Below, in pieces: positions 33,862 through 43,220 of a stretch of 64,000 nucleotides of DNA. The notes under the pieces are model-generated. The model had not been told where the DNA came from and made no database searches. It worked only from the letters and a program-made list of their open reading frames with translations. Location of the stretch: positions 3,883,501-3,947,500 of the forward strand of contig NZ_JACBZR010000001.1 in NCBI RefSeq assembly GCF_013408335.1, read 5' to 3'. Position 1 is the first letter of the stretch. The number at the start of each line of letters is the position of its first letter. The position numbers and the translations under genes are program-made. The stretch is from Nocardioides panzhihuensis. Its GTDB lineage: Bacteria; Actinomycetota; Actinomycetes; Propionibacteriales; Nocardioidaceae.

Positions 33862-36069
33862 TCAGGCGGTGCGCCGACTCCGGCGGCCGGACTCCCGCTT
33901 GCGGAGCGCGTCGGTGAGCAGCGAGACCAGGGCCTCGAGCTGGATGTCGGCGGAGTCGGTGACCTCCTCGTCGGAGCCGTCGAGGGCACGAGCCGCGAGG
34001 CCGGCCTTGGAGTCGATCAGCTCGGCGATCCGGGTGTCGATGGTCTGTGACGCGATGATCCGCCAGGCGGTGACCGGCTCGGTCTGGCCGATGCGGTGGA
34101 CGCGGTCGATCGCCTGGGTCTGCTCGGCGTCGGTCCAGGAGAGCTCGGCCAGGATCAGGTTGGAGGCGGCCTGCAGGTTGATGCCGACGCCGGCGGCGGT
34201 GAGGGAACAGACGATCACGGCGACCTCGGGGTCGTTCATGAACTCGTCGATCGCCTTCTCGCGCGCCTTCGAGGTCTGGTCACCGCGGATCGTGGAGTAG
34301 CGGATGCCGCGCTCCTCGAAGACCTTCTGGGCGGTGTCCATGACCTCGATGTGCTTGGCGAAGAAGACGACCTTGCCGACGTTGCGGGCCAGCTGAGCGG
34401 CGTAGTCGGCGGCCAGGCTGGCCTTCGCCTTGCCGATGCGGCGCATCATGCCGAAGACGTTCTCACCGGTCGAGGCGTCCTGGTCCTCGCGCTCCCACGC
34501 GGCCACGCGGCGGATCAGCTCGAGGTCGAGCTCGCCGGCGGCCGGCTTGGCGCCGGTCACCCGGGTCTCGATGGCGGTGTCGTACCGCTTCATCATCCGC
34601 TTGGCCAGCTCGGCCTCGGCGGCCCGGATCGAGCGGCCCTCGGCGTCGTCGAGCTCGACCGGGAGGTCGGCCACGCGCCTGGCCGGGATGTCGCTGGCGA
34701 CGTCGATCTTGCGGCGTCGGACGATGCCCTGGTTGACGACGACACGACGGGCAGCGCCGTAGAAGCTGTTGTCCTGCGGGGTCAGGCCGGTCTCCTCGAG
34801 CCCCTCGAGCAGACTGCCCTGCGGCATGACGTGGTCGATCCAGCCGAGGAACTGCCAGATCGCCCGGAAGTCCTCGATGTCGTTGATCAGCGGGGTGCCG
34901 GTCAGCGCCATCAACAGCGGGTTGGCCGTCCGCTGCCGGATCTTCTCGGAGAGAGCGAGCACGTGCTGAGAGCGCTGGGAGGACTTGTTCTTGATGAAGT
35001 GGGCCTCGTCGACGACCATGCCCTTGAAGCCGAACTCGCCGAGCCAGCCGACATGGCGGTCGAGGATCTCGTAGTTGACCACGATGATGTCGGCGAAGCC
35101 GTCGATGTCCTCACCGTTGCCGTGCACGACCGTCGCCTTCTTTGACGGCGTCCAGAGGTCGACCTCACGGGCCCAGTTGGCCTTGACGACGTTGGGCACG
35201 ACGACGAGCAGCGGGTAGGCGTCGACCGCCTCGGCGGCGAGCAGGGCCTGAGCGGTCTTGCCGAGGCCGGGCTCGTCGGCCAGCAGGTAGGAACGGTGGC
35301 CCTCGGCGGCCGAGGCGACCAGCTGCGCCTGGTGGTGCATGAGCTCGCGGGTCCCCGGCGCGTCGATGTGGCCGGGGCCGTAGGCGGGCGGCTCGGGCAG
35401 CGGCATGCAGGAGGGCCCGGAGTCGGCGTACTCGAAGCTTCGGAACAGCGGTCCGAGCAGCTCCCAGCCGGAGAGGCGGCGGGCATGCACCGTCGGGCGA
35501 GCGTTGGTGAAGTCGGGCACCAGGAACGGGTTGGAGAGCTGGCGCTGGATGACGCTCGTCGGGACCACACGCTTGTCGGCGACCGCGACGACAGGAGTGT
35601 CGTCCTCGTCGTCCTCCTCGTCCTCGGGCACGTCGACGCCACCGCGGGCCATCAGCTCGTGCTTGAGGTCGACGGCGGCATCGGAGATCTCGGCGTCCTC
35701 GGCGAGGAGCTCGAACAGGCGCGAGTCCATGGTCGCCGTCTTGGCGAGGATCGTGGCGATCCCGTCCAAGCGCTTGAGCTGCTCGGCGCGGCGTCCCTCG
35801 TTGAGGGTCTCGTCCTCGAGCACGCGGTGGCGCTCGTCTCGGGCGAGGAGCGCGACGACCTGGAACTTGGTGCGCACATCGGGCATGGCCGAGCGGCGCT
35901 GCACGGCCGACTCCACCTCGCGGACGACCTGAGCGAGCACCGGGATGATGCCCTCGTTGTCCTTGTGGACGCCCTTGCGGCGACCGTTCTGCCCGGACTT
36001 GCCGGCGTTGCCGTTGCTTCGCGAACGGCCGGACCGGTTGTTGCGCCGGGTAGCGGCTCCCTGAGCCAA
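33862..36069 (-). CDS. SNF2-family DEAD/DEAH-box helicase
   Basis: A 735-residue ATPase. A basic, disordered N-terminus (RRNNRSGRSRSNGNAGKSG) and an acidic stretch (PEDEEDDEDD) precede the SNF2 core: motif I DEPGLGKTAQ, motif II VDEAHFIKN, motif III ALTGTPLIN, motif V GINLQAASNLILAELSW and motif VI QAIDRVHRIGQ. SNF2 ATPases translocate on double-stranded DNA. The TTG start at 36069 is chosen because AAGGAGG stands 6 nt upstream, a very strong ribosome site; the longer frame to 36300 lacks one. No nuclease partner is adjacent. Confidence 0.93.
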   Translation of the reverse strand: MAQGAATRRNNRSGRSRSNGNAGKSGQNGRRKGVHKDNEGIIPVLAQVVREVESAVQRRSAMPDVRTKFQVVALLARDERHRVLEDETLNEGRRAEQLKRLDGIATILAKTATMDSRLFELLAEDAEISDAAVDLKHELMARGGVDVPEDEEDDEDDTPVVAVADKRVVPTSVIQRQLSNPFLVPDFTNARPTVHARRLSGWELLGPLFRSFEYADSGPSCMPLPEPPAYGPGHIDAPGTRELMHHQAQLVASAAEGHRSYLLADEPGLGKTAQALLAAEAVDAYPLLVVVPNVVKANWAREVDLWTPSKKATVVHGNGEDIDGFADIIVVNYEILDRHVGWLGEFGFKGMVVDEAHFIKNKSSQRSQHVLALSEKIRQRTANPLLMALTGTPLINDIEDFRAIWQFLGWIDHVMPQGSLLEGLEETGLTPQDNSFYGAARRVVVNQGIVRRRKIDVASDIPARRVADLPVELDDAEGRSIRAAEAELAKRMMKRYDTAIETRVTGAKPAAGELDLELIRRVAAWEREDQDASTGENVFGMMRRIGKAKASLAADYAAQLARNVGKVVFFAKHIEVMDTAQKVFEERGIRYSTIRGDQTSKAREKAIDEFMNDPEVAVIVCSLTAAGVGINLQAASNLILAELSWTDAEQTQAIDRVHRIGQTEPVTAWRIIASQTIDTRIAELIDSKAGLAARALDGSDEEVTDSADIQLEALVSLLTDALRKRESGRRSRRTA

Positions 36070-36410
36070 CTGAATCCTCCTTGGGCCACGCACCGGGTGA
36101 GTGGCATGTCCAGATACCGACCTCATCGGCCGGTCGCCCTCCCAGGGCTCACGCAGATCGATGGCAGACGACTGACGACCGCATCCAAAACAGCGGGTAC
36201 GCGCGATCGGCGCCTCATCGACCGGGCCAGTGACTCGTTCGGTCCCCACGACGAACGTCCACGAGCCGGGCGCTTGCAGCGAGTGTAACCCCACCCACAC
36301 CTGTTAGCGGAAGTCTCGTTCCGCGTTTTCTGTCAATTGATCAAACATCGGCGTCAGACAGGGTGCGGGAGAGCCCGGTAGAACTCGCGCGAGAACTCGC
36401 GCGCCCCGGG
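36070..36410. other. 341-bp gap holding the helicase promoter
   Basis: No gene is supported here. The helicase frame stays open to 36300, but the strong ribosome site argues against it being coding. On the minus strand TTGACA (36331-36336) could be a -35 element; a good -10 at 17 nt is not evident. The region next to 36340 is locally AT-rich. Confidence 0.4.
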
Positions 36411-37169
36411 TCAGTCCACCAGATACTGGTCCGCCCAGGCCGAGATGATCCGGGCGGCGCGCCTGGCCTGGCCCTTCCGGGTGAGGAGATGGTCGGAGCC
36501 CTCCAGCGCCACGAAGGAGCGCGGGTGGCGGGCGGTGTTGAAGATGTCGGAGGCGTTCTCGATGCCCACCGTGTTGTCGGTGGGACTGTGCATGACCAGG
36601 AGCGGCTTCTTGAGCTGCATGATCTTGTGGCGCAGGTCGGCGCGGCGTACGTCGTGGACGAAGTGATCGCGGAGGGTCAGCGACTTTCCGCCGGCCATCC
36701 ACGGCGACTGACCCTCTTCCAGCACCCTGGAGAGCACCGCGTCGTAGTTGTGCTCGACGTGCGCGGGCTGGAACGGGGCGCCGACGGTGACCACGGCATC
36801 GACACCGACGGCCTCCCCGGCCGCGGCCAGGACCGCCGCGCCGCCGAAGGAGTGACCGACGAGCAGCTCGGCCGGAGTGCCGCGCTCGGCCATGAACCGG
36901 GTGGCCTCGACGGTGTCGGCGACCTTGTGGGTGAAGGAGCCGTCGCCCCAGTCGCCCTCGGAGTCGCCGAGTCCGAGGTTGTCGAAGCGCAGCATCCCGA
37001 TGCCCTCGGCGGCGAGCTGCTTGCAGATCCGCGCGGCAGCCGGAGAGTCCTTACCGAGGGTGAAGCCGTGGCTGAACACTCCCCAGCCACGCACCTCACC
37101 CTCGGGCAGGTCGATGAGACCGGCCAGCACCGGCCCGGACATGCTCGCGAAAGACACCTTCTCAGCCAC
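36411..37169 (-). CDS. Alpha/beta hydrolase
   Basis: A 252-residue serine hydrolase. GVFSHGFTLGKDSPAAARIC is the oxyanion loop, MLRFDNLGLGDSEG the conserved strand, VGHSFGGAAVL carries the nucleophile Ser and GSDHLLTRK the catalytic His. It resembles the hydrolase half of hydrolase/OsmC fusions, but no OsmC domain follows. GTG start at 37169 immediately after a strong hairpin. Substrate unknown. Confidence 0.85.
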   Translation of the reverse strand: MAEKVSFASMSGPVLAGLIDLPEGEVRGWGVFSHGFTLGKDSPAAARICKQLAAEGIGMLRFDNLGLGDSEGDWGDGSFTHKVADTVEATRFMAERGTPAELLVGHSFGGAAVLAAAGEAVGVDAVVTVGAPFQPAHVEHNYDAVLSRVLEEGQSPWMAGGKSLTLRDHFVHDVRRADLRHKIMQLKKPLLVMHSPTDNTVGIENASDIFNTARHPRSFVALEGSDHLLTRKGQARRAARIISAWADQYLVD

Positions 37170-37170
37170 A

Positions 37171-37197
37171 CTCCGGATTCTCGCAGAGAATCCGGAG
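37171..37197 (-). terminator. Perfect hairpin between gabD and the hydrolase
   Basis: CTCCGGATTCTC (37171-37182) and GAGAATCCGGAG (37186-37197) are perfect inverted repeats with a GCA loop. Reading leftward it follows the gabD stop (37225) and ends 2 bp before the hydrolase start. It can terminate gabD or act on hydrolase expression; it also blocks the hydrolase ribosome site. Confidence 0.7.
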
Positions 37198-37224
37198 CAA
37201 CCGAGCAGGCCCGCTGAGGTGAGC

Positions 37225-38607
37225 TCAGCGCTCGACGTAGAAGAGACGCTTGTTGAGGAACTCGTCGATCCCGAGCGGGCCGAGCTCGCGGCCGAAGCCG
37301 GAGCGCTTGGTGCCGCCGAAGGGGACGTCGGCACCTTCACCGGCCGGGGTGTTGACGTTGGCCATGCCGACCTCGAGCTGCTGGGCGACGGCGATCGCGC
37401 GGGCCTCGTCGGTGGAGAAGACCGCACCACCGAGGCCGTACTCCACCGTGTTGGCCAGCTCGACCGCCTCCTCGTCCGTGCTCACCTTGTAGACCACCGC
37501 GACCGGACCGAAGAGCTCTTCGGTGTAGGCACGCATCTGCGGGGTGACCCCGGTGAGGACGGCGGGGGCGAAGAACGCGTCGGGCCCGTCGGAGATCTCG
37601 CCGCCGGCGTGGAGCGTTGCCCCCTTGGAGACCGCGTCCTCGATCTGGGCACGCAGCGCCTCGGCCGCCTTGCGGGCCACCAGCGGGGAGTAGACGGTGT
37701 CGTCGCCGTCCTCACCCTCGAGCGGCTTCATCGCGGCGGCGCGCTTGGTGAGGGACGCGACGAAGTCGTCGTAGACGCCTTCGTTCACGATCATCCGCTT
37801 GTTGCCGTTGCACACCTGGCCGACGTTCTCCATCCGGGTCGCCCAGGCGGTCTCGGCGGCCTCGTCGATGTCGTCGGAGTCGAGGATGATGTACGGGTCG
37901 GAGCCGCCGAGCTCGAGGACGACCTTCTTCAGGTTGCGGCCCGCGGCCTCGGCGACCGCCGTGCCGGCGCGCTCGGAGCCGGTCAGGGAGACCGCCCGGA
38001 CCCTCGGGTCGGCGATCATCGTGGCGATCTGCTCATGGGTGGCGTAGATGTTCTGGTAGACGCCGTCGGGAAGGCCGGCCTCCTCGAAGATCTTCGCGAT
38101 CGCGGCCGAGGAGCGCGGACAGTTCTCGGCGTGCTTGAGGATGACGGTGTTGCCGGCGACGAGGTTGGGCGCGGCGAAGCGGGCGACCTGGTAGTAGGGG
38201 TAGTTCCACGGCATCACCCCGAGCACCGGGCCGAGCGGGAGACGCTGGATGACCGCCTTGCCCTCGTGGCCGGGCAGGTCGGTCTCCGCGAGCAGCTCGG
38301 GGCCGTGGTCGGCGTAGTAGGCGGTGATCTCACCGGAGAACTCGGCCTCGCCGGCGCCCGAGGAGGCCTTCTTGCCCATCTCGGTGCGGATGATCTTCCC
38401 GAGCTCCGCGGCGCGCTCGGTGAAGAGGTCTGCGGCGCGCTTCACGATCGCGGAACGCTCCTCGATCGGGGTCGAGCGCCAGGCTGCGTACGCCTTCTTG
38501 GACCGCTCCATCGCCTCCTCCACCTCGGCGTCGGTGGCGAACGGGAAGGTCTCGATCACCTCGCCGGTTGCGGGGTCGGTCACCTGGTAGGGAGGCGTGG
38601 TGCTCAT
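37225..38607 (-). CDS. gabD: NAD(P)-dependent succinate-semialdehyde dehydrogenase
   Basis: A 460-residue aldehyde dehydrogenase. VMPWNYPYYQVARFAAPNLVAGN (cofactor site), LELGGSDPYI (general base Glu) and GQVCNGNKRMIV (nucleophile Cys) are conserved. The family oxidises succinate semialdehyde to succinate, but related aldehydes are possible. The length is the short bacterial form. Start ATG at 38607. It is divergent from the thioesterase gene. Confidence 0.85.
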   Translation of the reverse strand: MSTTPPYQVTDPATGEVIETFPFATDAEVEEAMERSKKAYAAWRSTPIEERSAIVKRAADLFTERAAELGKIIRTEMGKKASSGAGEAEFSGEITAYYADHGPELLAETDLPGHEGKAVIQRLPLGPVLGVMPWNYPYYQVARFAAPNLVAGNTVILKHAENCPRSSAAIAKIFEEAGLPDGVYQNIYATHEQIATMIADPRVRAVSLTGSERAGTAVAEAAGRNLKKVVLELGGSDPYIILDSDDIDEAAETAWATRMENVGQVCNGNKRMIVNEGVYDDFVASLTKRAAAMKPLEGEDGDDTVYSPLVARKAAEALRAQIEDAVSKGATLHAGGEISDGPDAFFAPAVLTGVTPQMRAYTEELFGPVAVVYKVSTDEEAVELANTVEYGLGGAVFSTDEARAIAVAQQLEVGMANVNTPAGEGADVPFGGTKRSGFGRELGPLGIDEFLNKRLFYVER

Positions 38608-38718
38608 CGTCGTCCTCTTCGATCGGGGGCTGCTTTGGTGGCGATGGTACGTGGTTCTGGAGCGCTTTTGATGACGGAACCGTTACTCTTTACCGGTTTT
38701 CGCAACTGAATCCGAAGT

Positions 38719-38732
38719 TAGGACACGTTCTA
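38719..38732. promoter_or_regulatory. KstR-like palindrome upstream of the thioesterase
   Basis: TAGGACACGTTCTA is a near-palindrome that matches the published KstR-type operator TAGAAC-N2-GTTCTA at all but one base of the half-sites. It ends 10 bp before the thioesterase ATG. KstR-type TetR regulators control sterol and acyl-CoA metabolism, a sensible match for an acyl-CoA thioesterase. Confidence 0.5.
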
Positions 38733-38742
38733 GAATGTCCGC

Positions 38743-39591
38743 ATGGATCTCGCATTCTTCCGGCGCACCGATGACGGTTTCGAGCCTACGCCGATGGCTC
38801 GCAGCATGTGGGCCGAGGACCACATGCACGGAGTGGCCGCCAGCGGCCTGATCGCTCGCGGTCTCGAGGACCAGATCGAGGAGCTCGGACGTGCCTCGGA
38901 ACTGGTGCCCTCGCGCTATCACGTGGACCTGTTCCGACCGCCGCGGATGGTGCCGACGCGGATCCGCACGCGGGTCGTACGCAACGGCCCCCGCATCGCG
39001 TTGCTCGACGCCGAGATGGTCCAGTCCTCTGGTGACGACGAGGAGCGGGTCGTTGCCCGGGCGACCTGCACCTACCTGCTCGCCGGCGAGAACCCCGCCG
39101 GTGAGGTCTGGTCGTCGACCGAGCGCGCCGCTCCCCCGCCGCTGGAGGTGGCACCGCCGACCTCCGAGCCGCACGTGCCCTTCTTCGTCTCCGAGAACCC
39201 CTGGTCAGACGACTTCGGCAAGCACCAGAACTCCGGGCGCCACGTCACCTGGCAGGTCGCCGTACCGACCGTCGCCGGCGAGCCGATGACCCCGTTCCAG
39301 ACCGTGGCCTCCATCGCCGACGCCACCTCGATGGTCACCAACTGGGGCAGCAACGGCGTCGAGTGGATCAACACCGACATCTCGCTCGCCCTCGCCCGCC
39401 GCCCCGCCGGGATGGAGGTCGGCCTCGCCACCATCGACCATGTCGCCCACGAGGGCATCTCCGTCGGCACCGCCGAGGTCTTCGACCGCGAGGGCACCAT
39501 CGGCACCGCCACCGTCACTGCCTTGGCCAACGCCAAGCGCACCGTCGACTTCACCGCTCCTGTCGAGGGCGGCCCCGCCACCCCGGTCTAG
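38743..39591 (+). CDS. Acyl-CoA thioesterase (4HBT_3, double hot-dog)
   Basis: A 282-residue thioesterase with two hot-dog folds. Family features include WAEDHMHGVAASGLIARGLE, HVDLFRPPRMVPTRI in the first half and NWGSNGVEWINTDISLALARRP in the second. It hydrolyses acyl-CoA. No ribosome site precedes the ATG, so the mRNA may be leaderless, which fits the operator 10 bp upstream. It is convergent with the DNA methyltransferase. Confidence 0.85.
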   Translation: MDLAFFRRTDDGFEPTPMARSMWAEDHMHGVAASGLIARGLEDQIEELGRASELVPSRYHVDLFRPPRMVPTRIRTRVVRNGPRIALLDAEMVQSSGDDEERVVARATCTYLLAGENPAGEVWSSTERAAPPPLEVAPPTSEPHVPFFVSENPWSDDFGKHQNSGRHVTWQVAVPTVAGEPMTPFQTVASIADATSMVTNWGSNGVEWINTDISLALARRPAGMEVGLATIDHVAHEGISVGTAEVFDREGTIGTATVTALANAKRTVDFTAPVEGGPATPV

Positions 39592-39598
39592 CCGAGGC

Positions 39599-39776
39599 GT
39601 CACTCCCGTCGGCCGAAACGTCACTCGCGTCGGCCGAGACGTCACCGCGGTGACGTCTCGGGCGACGTACTTGACGTCTCGACCGACGTACGTGACGTCT
39701 CGGGCGACGGGAGTGACGTCTCGGGCGACGTACGTGACGTCTCGGGCGACGTACGTGACGTCTCGGCGAGGGTGAG
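39599..39776. repeat. 21-bp minisatellite at the end of the DNA methyltransferase gene
   Basis: Units like ACGTACGTGACGTCTCGGGCG repeat about six times from 39649 to 39776. Two more units to the left (39599-39640) are in inverted orientation. The repeats are in frame with the methyltransferase gene and encode an ETSRTSP heptad. The inverted junction forms a strong hairpin at 39628-39667. Confidence 0.8.
39628..39667. terminator. Hairpin at the minisatellite centre
   Basis: 19-bp arms (39628-39646 and 39649-39667) are inverted repeats with one mismatch and only a 2-bp centre. It covers the methyltransferase stop codon (39642) and lies 36 bp past the convergent thioesterase stop. It could terminate both transcripts. 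Confidence 0.6.
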
Positions 39777-41933
39777 GTTCTGGTCGACGAGGGCTGCCAT
39801 CAGAGCTCGCTGACGGGTCGGGGTGAGGCCGAAGCCGGTGGGGGTCAGATCGGGAGTGGCGAGGGACTCTTCGATGCCCTGCAGGCGGGCGGCCGCGTGG
39901 TTGACGTCGGCGATGGCCTGGCGCAGGTCAGTGGTCGCGAGGTCGTGGGTGTGGTGGTCGCCGACGAGGTTGAGTACGCCGGTGATGCCGATCCGGCGCT
40001 CGGTGCCGACGCGGTCCAGGGCCGCCAGGAGCGCCTTGCCGACCGGGCGGAGCGGCGCGAGATCGACGGGGAACGGGTAGGTGGCGCGCAGGCGCGAGGG
40101 GTTGTAGCGGTAGGCGGTGTTGAGCATGGTGCCGCCGGCGCGCATCGCCCAGACACGATGGAGGTCGGAGGCCAAGAACGCGTACGCCGCCGGATCCTGC
40201 GTCGGGTAGACGACCAGGCCGTTGGAGAACACGTGGTCGGCGCCGACCAGCACAGGCCACAGGTGCTTGCTGTGCTTGCTGAACGCGATGACGTGCGACA
40301 GCCCGGCGGCATCGCGATAGAGCTCGTCGACCGGGCTGAGGAAACCCCACCAGCGCTCCTTGAGCTGGGGATACTTCACGAAGTGACGACGGCGCTCGGC
40401 GCGTACCTTCGACCGTACGAGACGCGCGAGCGCACGGTCCTCGGCGAGCTCCTCGAGCCCCAGCTTGCCGACGTCCACGACGAAGCGGGAGGCGGTCGAG
40501 CCACACGGCCTCACCAGGTCCTCACCGCTCAGATAGGGCCGCACGGCGTGCCCGAGCGGGCCGCGAGCGAAGGTCTCCGCCTCGGACGGCCTCAGCACGA
40601 GCGAGCGTCCGAGCACGATCGTGCCCTGATAGCCGTGCGGTAGCGGGACCTCGAGATCCAGCTGCGCCGGCTCCGGGAGGGAGAGGCCTTCCTCGAGCGT
40701 GCCGGTGATCGCGGAGACCGGGCGACCGTCGAGCCAGGCGCTGTCGAGCGGCCGGATGGTGAGCCAGATCTTCGCGAACCGCACGCCCGCCGTCGGCCAC
40801 GGGGCCGAACGCTCCGCCCGAGCGACCTGCCAGCCGCGGTCCAGGAGGGCGCCGAGGCCGAACCGCGCCGTGTCGCCCTCGCTGACCGAGTCGGTCGTGA
40901 TCAGCCCGATCTCGCCGCGGCTGAGAGCAGCGGCGCGGAGGAGGAAGTAGATGACGTAGTCGGCCCGCCTGGTGGTGCCCCCGGCGAGCGTGTGGGCGAG
41001 ATAGTCCCGCAGCTCTTGACCGATCGCGTCCCGCACGCGTTTCACCCCGAGGTAGGGCGGGTTGCCGACGACCGCGTCGAAGCCGCCACGCGCCATCACC
41101 TCAGGAGCGACCAACGCCCAGTGGATCGGCCGGACGACGGGAACGGGCCTGCGCCGGCCCCTGCTCAGCGCCGCGTACGCCTCTTCGAGCCGTCGCCCCG
41201 GCCGGCCGCCCAACGGCAGCGCGACCGCGATCATGGCGTCGGCGTACGCCTTCGGATCGCGTACGTTCGCGGGCAGCTCGGCCGGGTCGACGAGCCCCAC
41301 CAGCGAGTTGCCGCAGAAGATGCGGTCGTCGAGAAAGGTCAGCGGGAGGGTGGGGTCCTCGCAGAGCAGCCAGAGCGACAGCTTCGCGATGTCGACCGCG
41401 ACCGGGTCGATGTCGGCACCGTAGAGACAGCCGGTCACGATCTCGACCGTGGGAACCTGGCACGAGGAGGCCAGATAGCGGGCGGAGGCGAGGAGGAAGA
41501 CGCCGCTCCCGGCGGCGATGTCGACCACGGTCGCGTCCGGGGAGGCGACCGGTGCCAGGGTGTGCGCGACGATCTCGTCTGCGAGCTCGGGCTGGGTGTA
41601 GTGGGCACCGTTGTCGCGCCGCGAGGAGTCCTCGAGCAGAGCCTCGTAGACGTAGCCGATCTCCTCCAGAACGAGATCGTCCACCGCTGTCCCGTCCGGG
41701 AACAGATAGTCCGAAACCAGATGATCCAAGGAGGGACGGTCCACGCTCGGCGCGGACAGCAGCCCCGCCGAGTCGAGAGCAGCATCGGTGAGCGGAAGTC
41801 CCCGCGCTGCCGCGAAGCTCCGAACGACCCGGCGCATCACCACCGCCACCGCCAAGGGGCCGCCGCCCAGCTCGGCCACCGCCGACCGCGCTCGATCGCG
41901 CAACGCCTGGGCCGTGATCACAGGATGAACCAT
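39642..41933 (-). CDS. Orphan N6-adenine DNA methyltransferase (Eco57I/TaqI-like)
   Basis: A 763-residue DNA methyltransferase. Residues 1-105 form a helical N-terminus; [13 protein letters not shown] (109-121) precedes motif [14 protein letters not shown] (136-148), ADIDP (173-177) and the catalytic NPPY at 291-294. The second half resembles the target-recognition domain of TaqI-type enzymes. There is no PD-(D/E)XK nuclease domain and no restriction, BREX or DISARM gene nearby. The C-terminal 40 residues are heptads of the type ETSRTSP coded by a 21-bp minisatellite. Confidence 0.88.
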   Translation of the reverse strand: MVHPVITAQALRDRARSAVAELGGGPLAVAVVMRRVVRSFAAARGLPLTDAALDSAGLLSAPSVDRPSLDHLVSDYLFPDGTAVDDLVLEEIGYVYEALLEDSSRRDNGAHYTQPELADEIVAHTLAPVASPDATVVDIAAGSGVFLLASARYLASSCQVPTVEIVTGCLYGADIDPVAVDIAKLSLWLLCEDPTLPLTFLDDRIFCGNSLVGLVDPAELPANVRDPKAYADAMIAVALPLGGRPGRRLEEAYAALSRGRRRPVPVVRPIHWALVAPEVMARGGFDAVVGNPPYLGVKRVRDAIGQELRDYLAHTLAGGTTRRADYVIYFLLRAAALSRGEIGLITTDSVSEGDTARFGLGALLDRGWQVARAERSAPWPTAGVRFAKIWLTIRPLDSAWLDGRPVSAITGTLEEGLSLPEPAQLDLEVPLPHGYQGTIVLGRSLVLRPSEAETFARGPLGHAVRPYLSGEDLVRPCGSTASRFVVDVGKLGLEELAEDRALARLVRSKVRAERRRHFVKYPQLKERWWGFLSPVDELYRDAAGLSHVIAFSKHSKHLWPVLVGADHVFSNGLVVYPTQDPAAYAFLASDLHRVWAMRAGGTMLNTAYRYNPSRLRATYPFPVDLAPLRPVGKALLAALDRVGTERRIGITGVLNLVGDHHTHDLATTDLRQAIADVNHAAARLQGIEESLATPDLTPTGFGLTPTRQRALMAALVDQNLTLAETSRTSPETSRTSPETSLPSPETSRTSVETSSTSPETSPR

Positions 41934-42034
41934 AGAACGCTCGCAGATTCTGCGAGACGAACCGATGGTGAAGAGTGCCGCCGGCGGGTGTCCCGTTCAC
42001 CACGACGTCACACCTTGCCTACAGAATCCGGCGC

Positions 42035-43150
42035 ATGCCCATCGACTCGGAGCGGCTCGGGCCCCTCCTGCACCTCCGGCCCGGCTCGGCACCCCGCGTG
42101 GCGATCATCTCGGCGAGCTACGGCGCCGGCCACAACTCGGCCTCCCGGGAGATCTCACGAGTACTCGAAGAGGCCGGGTGCGACGTCGAGATCCTCGATT
42201 TCGTCGATCTGATGCCGTGGCGGCTCGGACGCGGGCTGAAGCTCGGCTACAAGATGCAGCTCCAGGTCAGCCCCGACTCCTGGGGAACCACGATGAGCAT
42301 GGTCATGCCGGGACGCCCGCTCCACAGGCCCTTCGCGCAGCTTCTTCGCCTCTCCGCTCGCCCCGTCATCGAAGCCACGCGCGGCGCCGACCTGGTCGTC
42401 TCCACCCACCCGTTCTGCTCCCAGGTCATCGGTGAGCTGCGCACCACCGGTCAGCTGACGACGCCGGCCGTCACCTACCTCACCGACGCCGCGGTCCCGG
42501 CGCTGTGGATCCACCCGGGCATCGACCTCAACCTCGCCATCCACGAGGTCGCCGCCCGCGAGGCCCGACTGCTCGGCGGCAACGCGTCCGTGGTCCAGGC
42601 GCTGGTCCCGGCCGGGGCGGAGTACGTGCCGGGGCGCGCCTTCCCCGACCCCCTGGCGGACCTCCAGCTGAACGGCCCGCGGGCGCTGGTCACCGGCGGC
42701 TCGCTCGGCGCCGGCGCGCTCGAGCAGACCGCCCGCGACATCCTCGCGCACAGCGACATGACCCCGGTGGTGCTCTGCGCGACCGACCCCTTTCTCAAGC
42801 GCCGCCTGGAGCGGATCCCCGGTGTCGTGGCCCTCGGCTGGCGCACCGACGTACGCGCTCTGATGGCGGCCAGCGACTGCGTCGTCCAGAACGCCGGCGG
42901 CTTCACCTCGCTCGAGGCTCTGGCCTCGGGCACCCCGGTGATCACCTACCGCTCGATCTCCGGCCACGGCGCTGCCAACTCGGCGAACCTGGACCGTGCG
43001 GGGCTGATCCCGTGGGCCCGGGACGAGCTCGAGCTCGCCAAGCACCTGGTGGTCGCCGCGGAGTCGCCCCGGTTCAACCGGCTCGCACTCGGTTTCCCCG
43101 ACATCGTCCAGATCCTCACCGGCAGCTTCGAGGAGACCGCCGTGGCCTGA
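42035..43150 (+). CDS. MGDG-synthase-like glycosyltransferase
   Basis: A 371-residue GT28-type enzyme. ISASYGAGHNSASREISRVLEEAG is the MGDG synthase N-terminal signature; the C-terminal half contains GGSLGAGALEQTA and QNAGGFTSLEALASGTPVI, the nucleotide-sugar site. It would transfer a sugar to a diacylglycerol-type lipid at the membrane. No other lipid gene is adjacent. The upstream frame begins at 41975 but 42035 fits the family start; the ribosome site is weak. Confidence 0.85.
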   Translation: MPIDSERLGPLLHLRPGSAPRVAIISASYGAGHNSASREISRVLEEAGCDVEILDFVDLMPWRLGRGLKLGYKMQLQVSPDSWGTTMSMVMPGRPLHRPFAQLLRLSARPVIEATRGADLVVSTHPFCSQVIGELRTTGQLTTPAVTYLTDAAVPALWIHPGIDLNLAIHEVAAREARLLGGNASVVQALVPAGAEYVPGRAFPDPLADLQLNGPRALVTGGSLGAGALEQTARDILAHSDMTPVVLCATDPFLKRRLERIPGVVALGWRTDVRALMAASDCVVQNAGGFTSLEALASGTPVITYRSISGHGAANSANLDRAGLIPWARDELELAKHLVVAAESPRFNRLALGFPDIVQILTGSFEETAVA

Positions 43151-43220
43151 CCGGTCCTCCGGGCGGCGTACTTTGCGGCAAAGCGCACACGGACGAGCAC
43201 CGACCTGGTTGGCTACGCAG

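Noticed and set aside
34096..35145. 349-codon plus-strand frame in the helicase
   Set aside because: Antisense shadow of SNF2 motifs; no ribosome site or recognisable domain.
36877..38709. 610-codon plus-strand frame over gabD
   Set aside because: Antisense shadow of a clearly conserved aldehyde dehydrogenase.
39599..39776. Possible CRISPR array
   Set aside because: Units are contiguous 21-mers without spacers and are coding; there are no cas genes.
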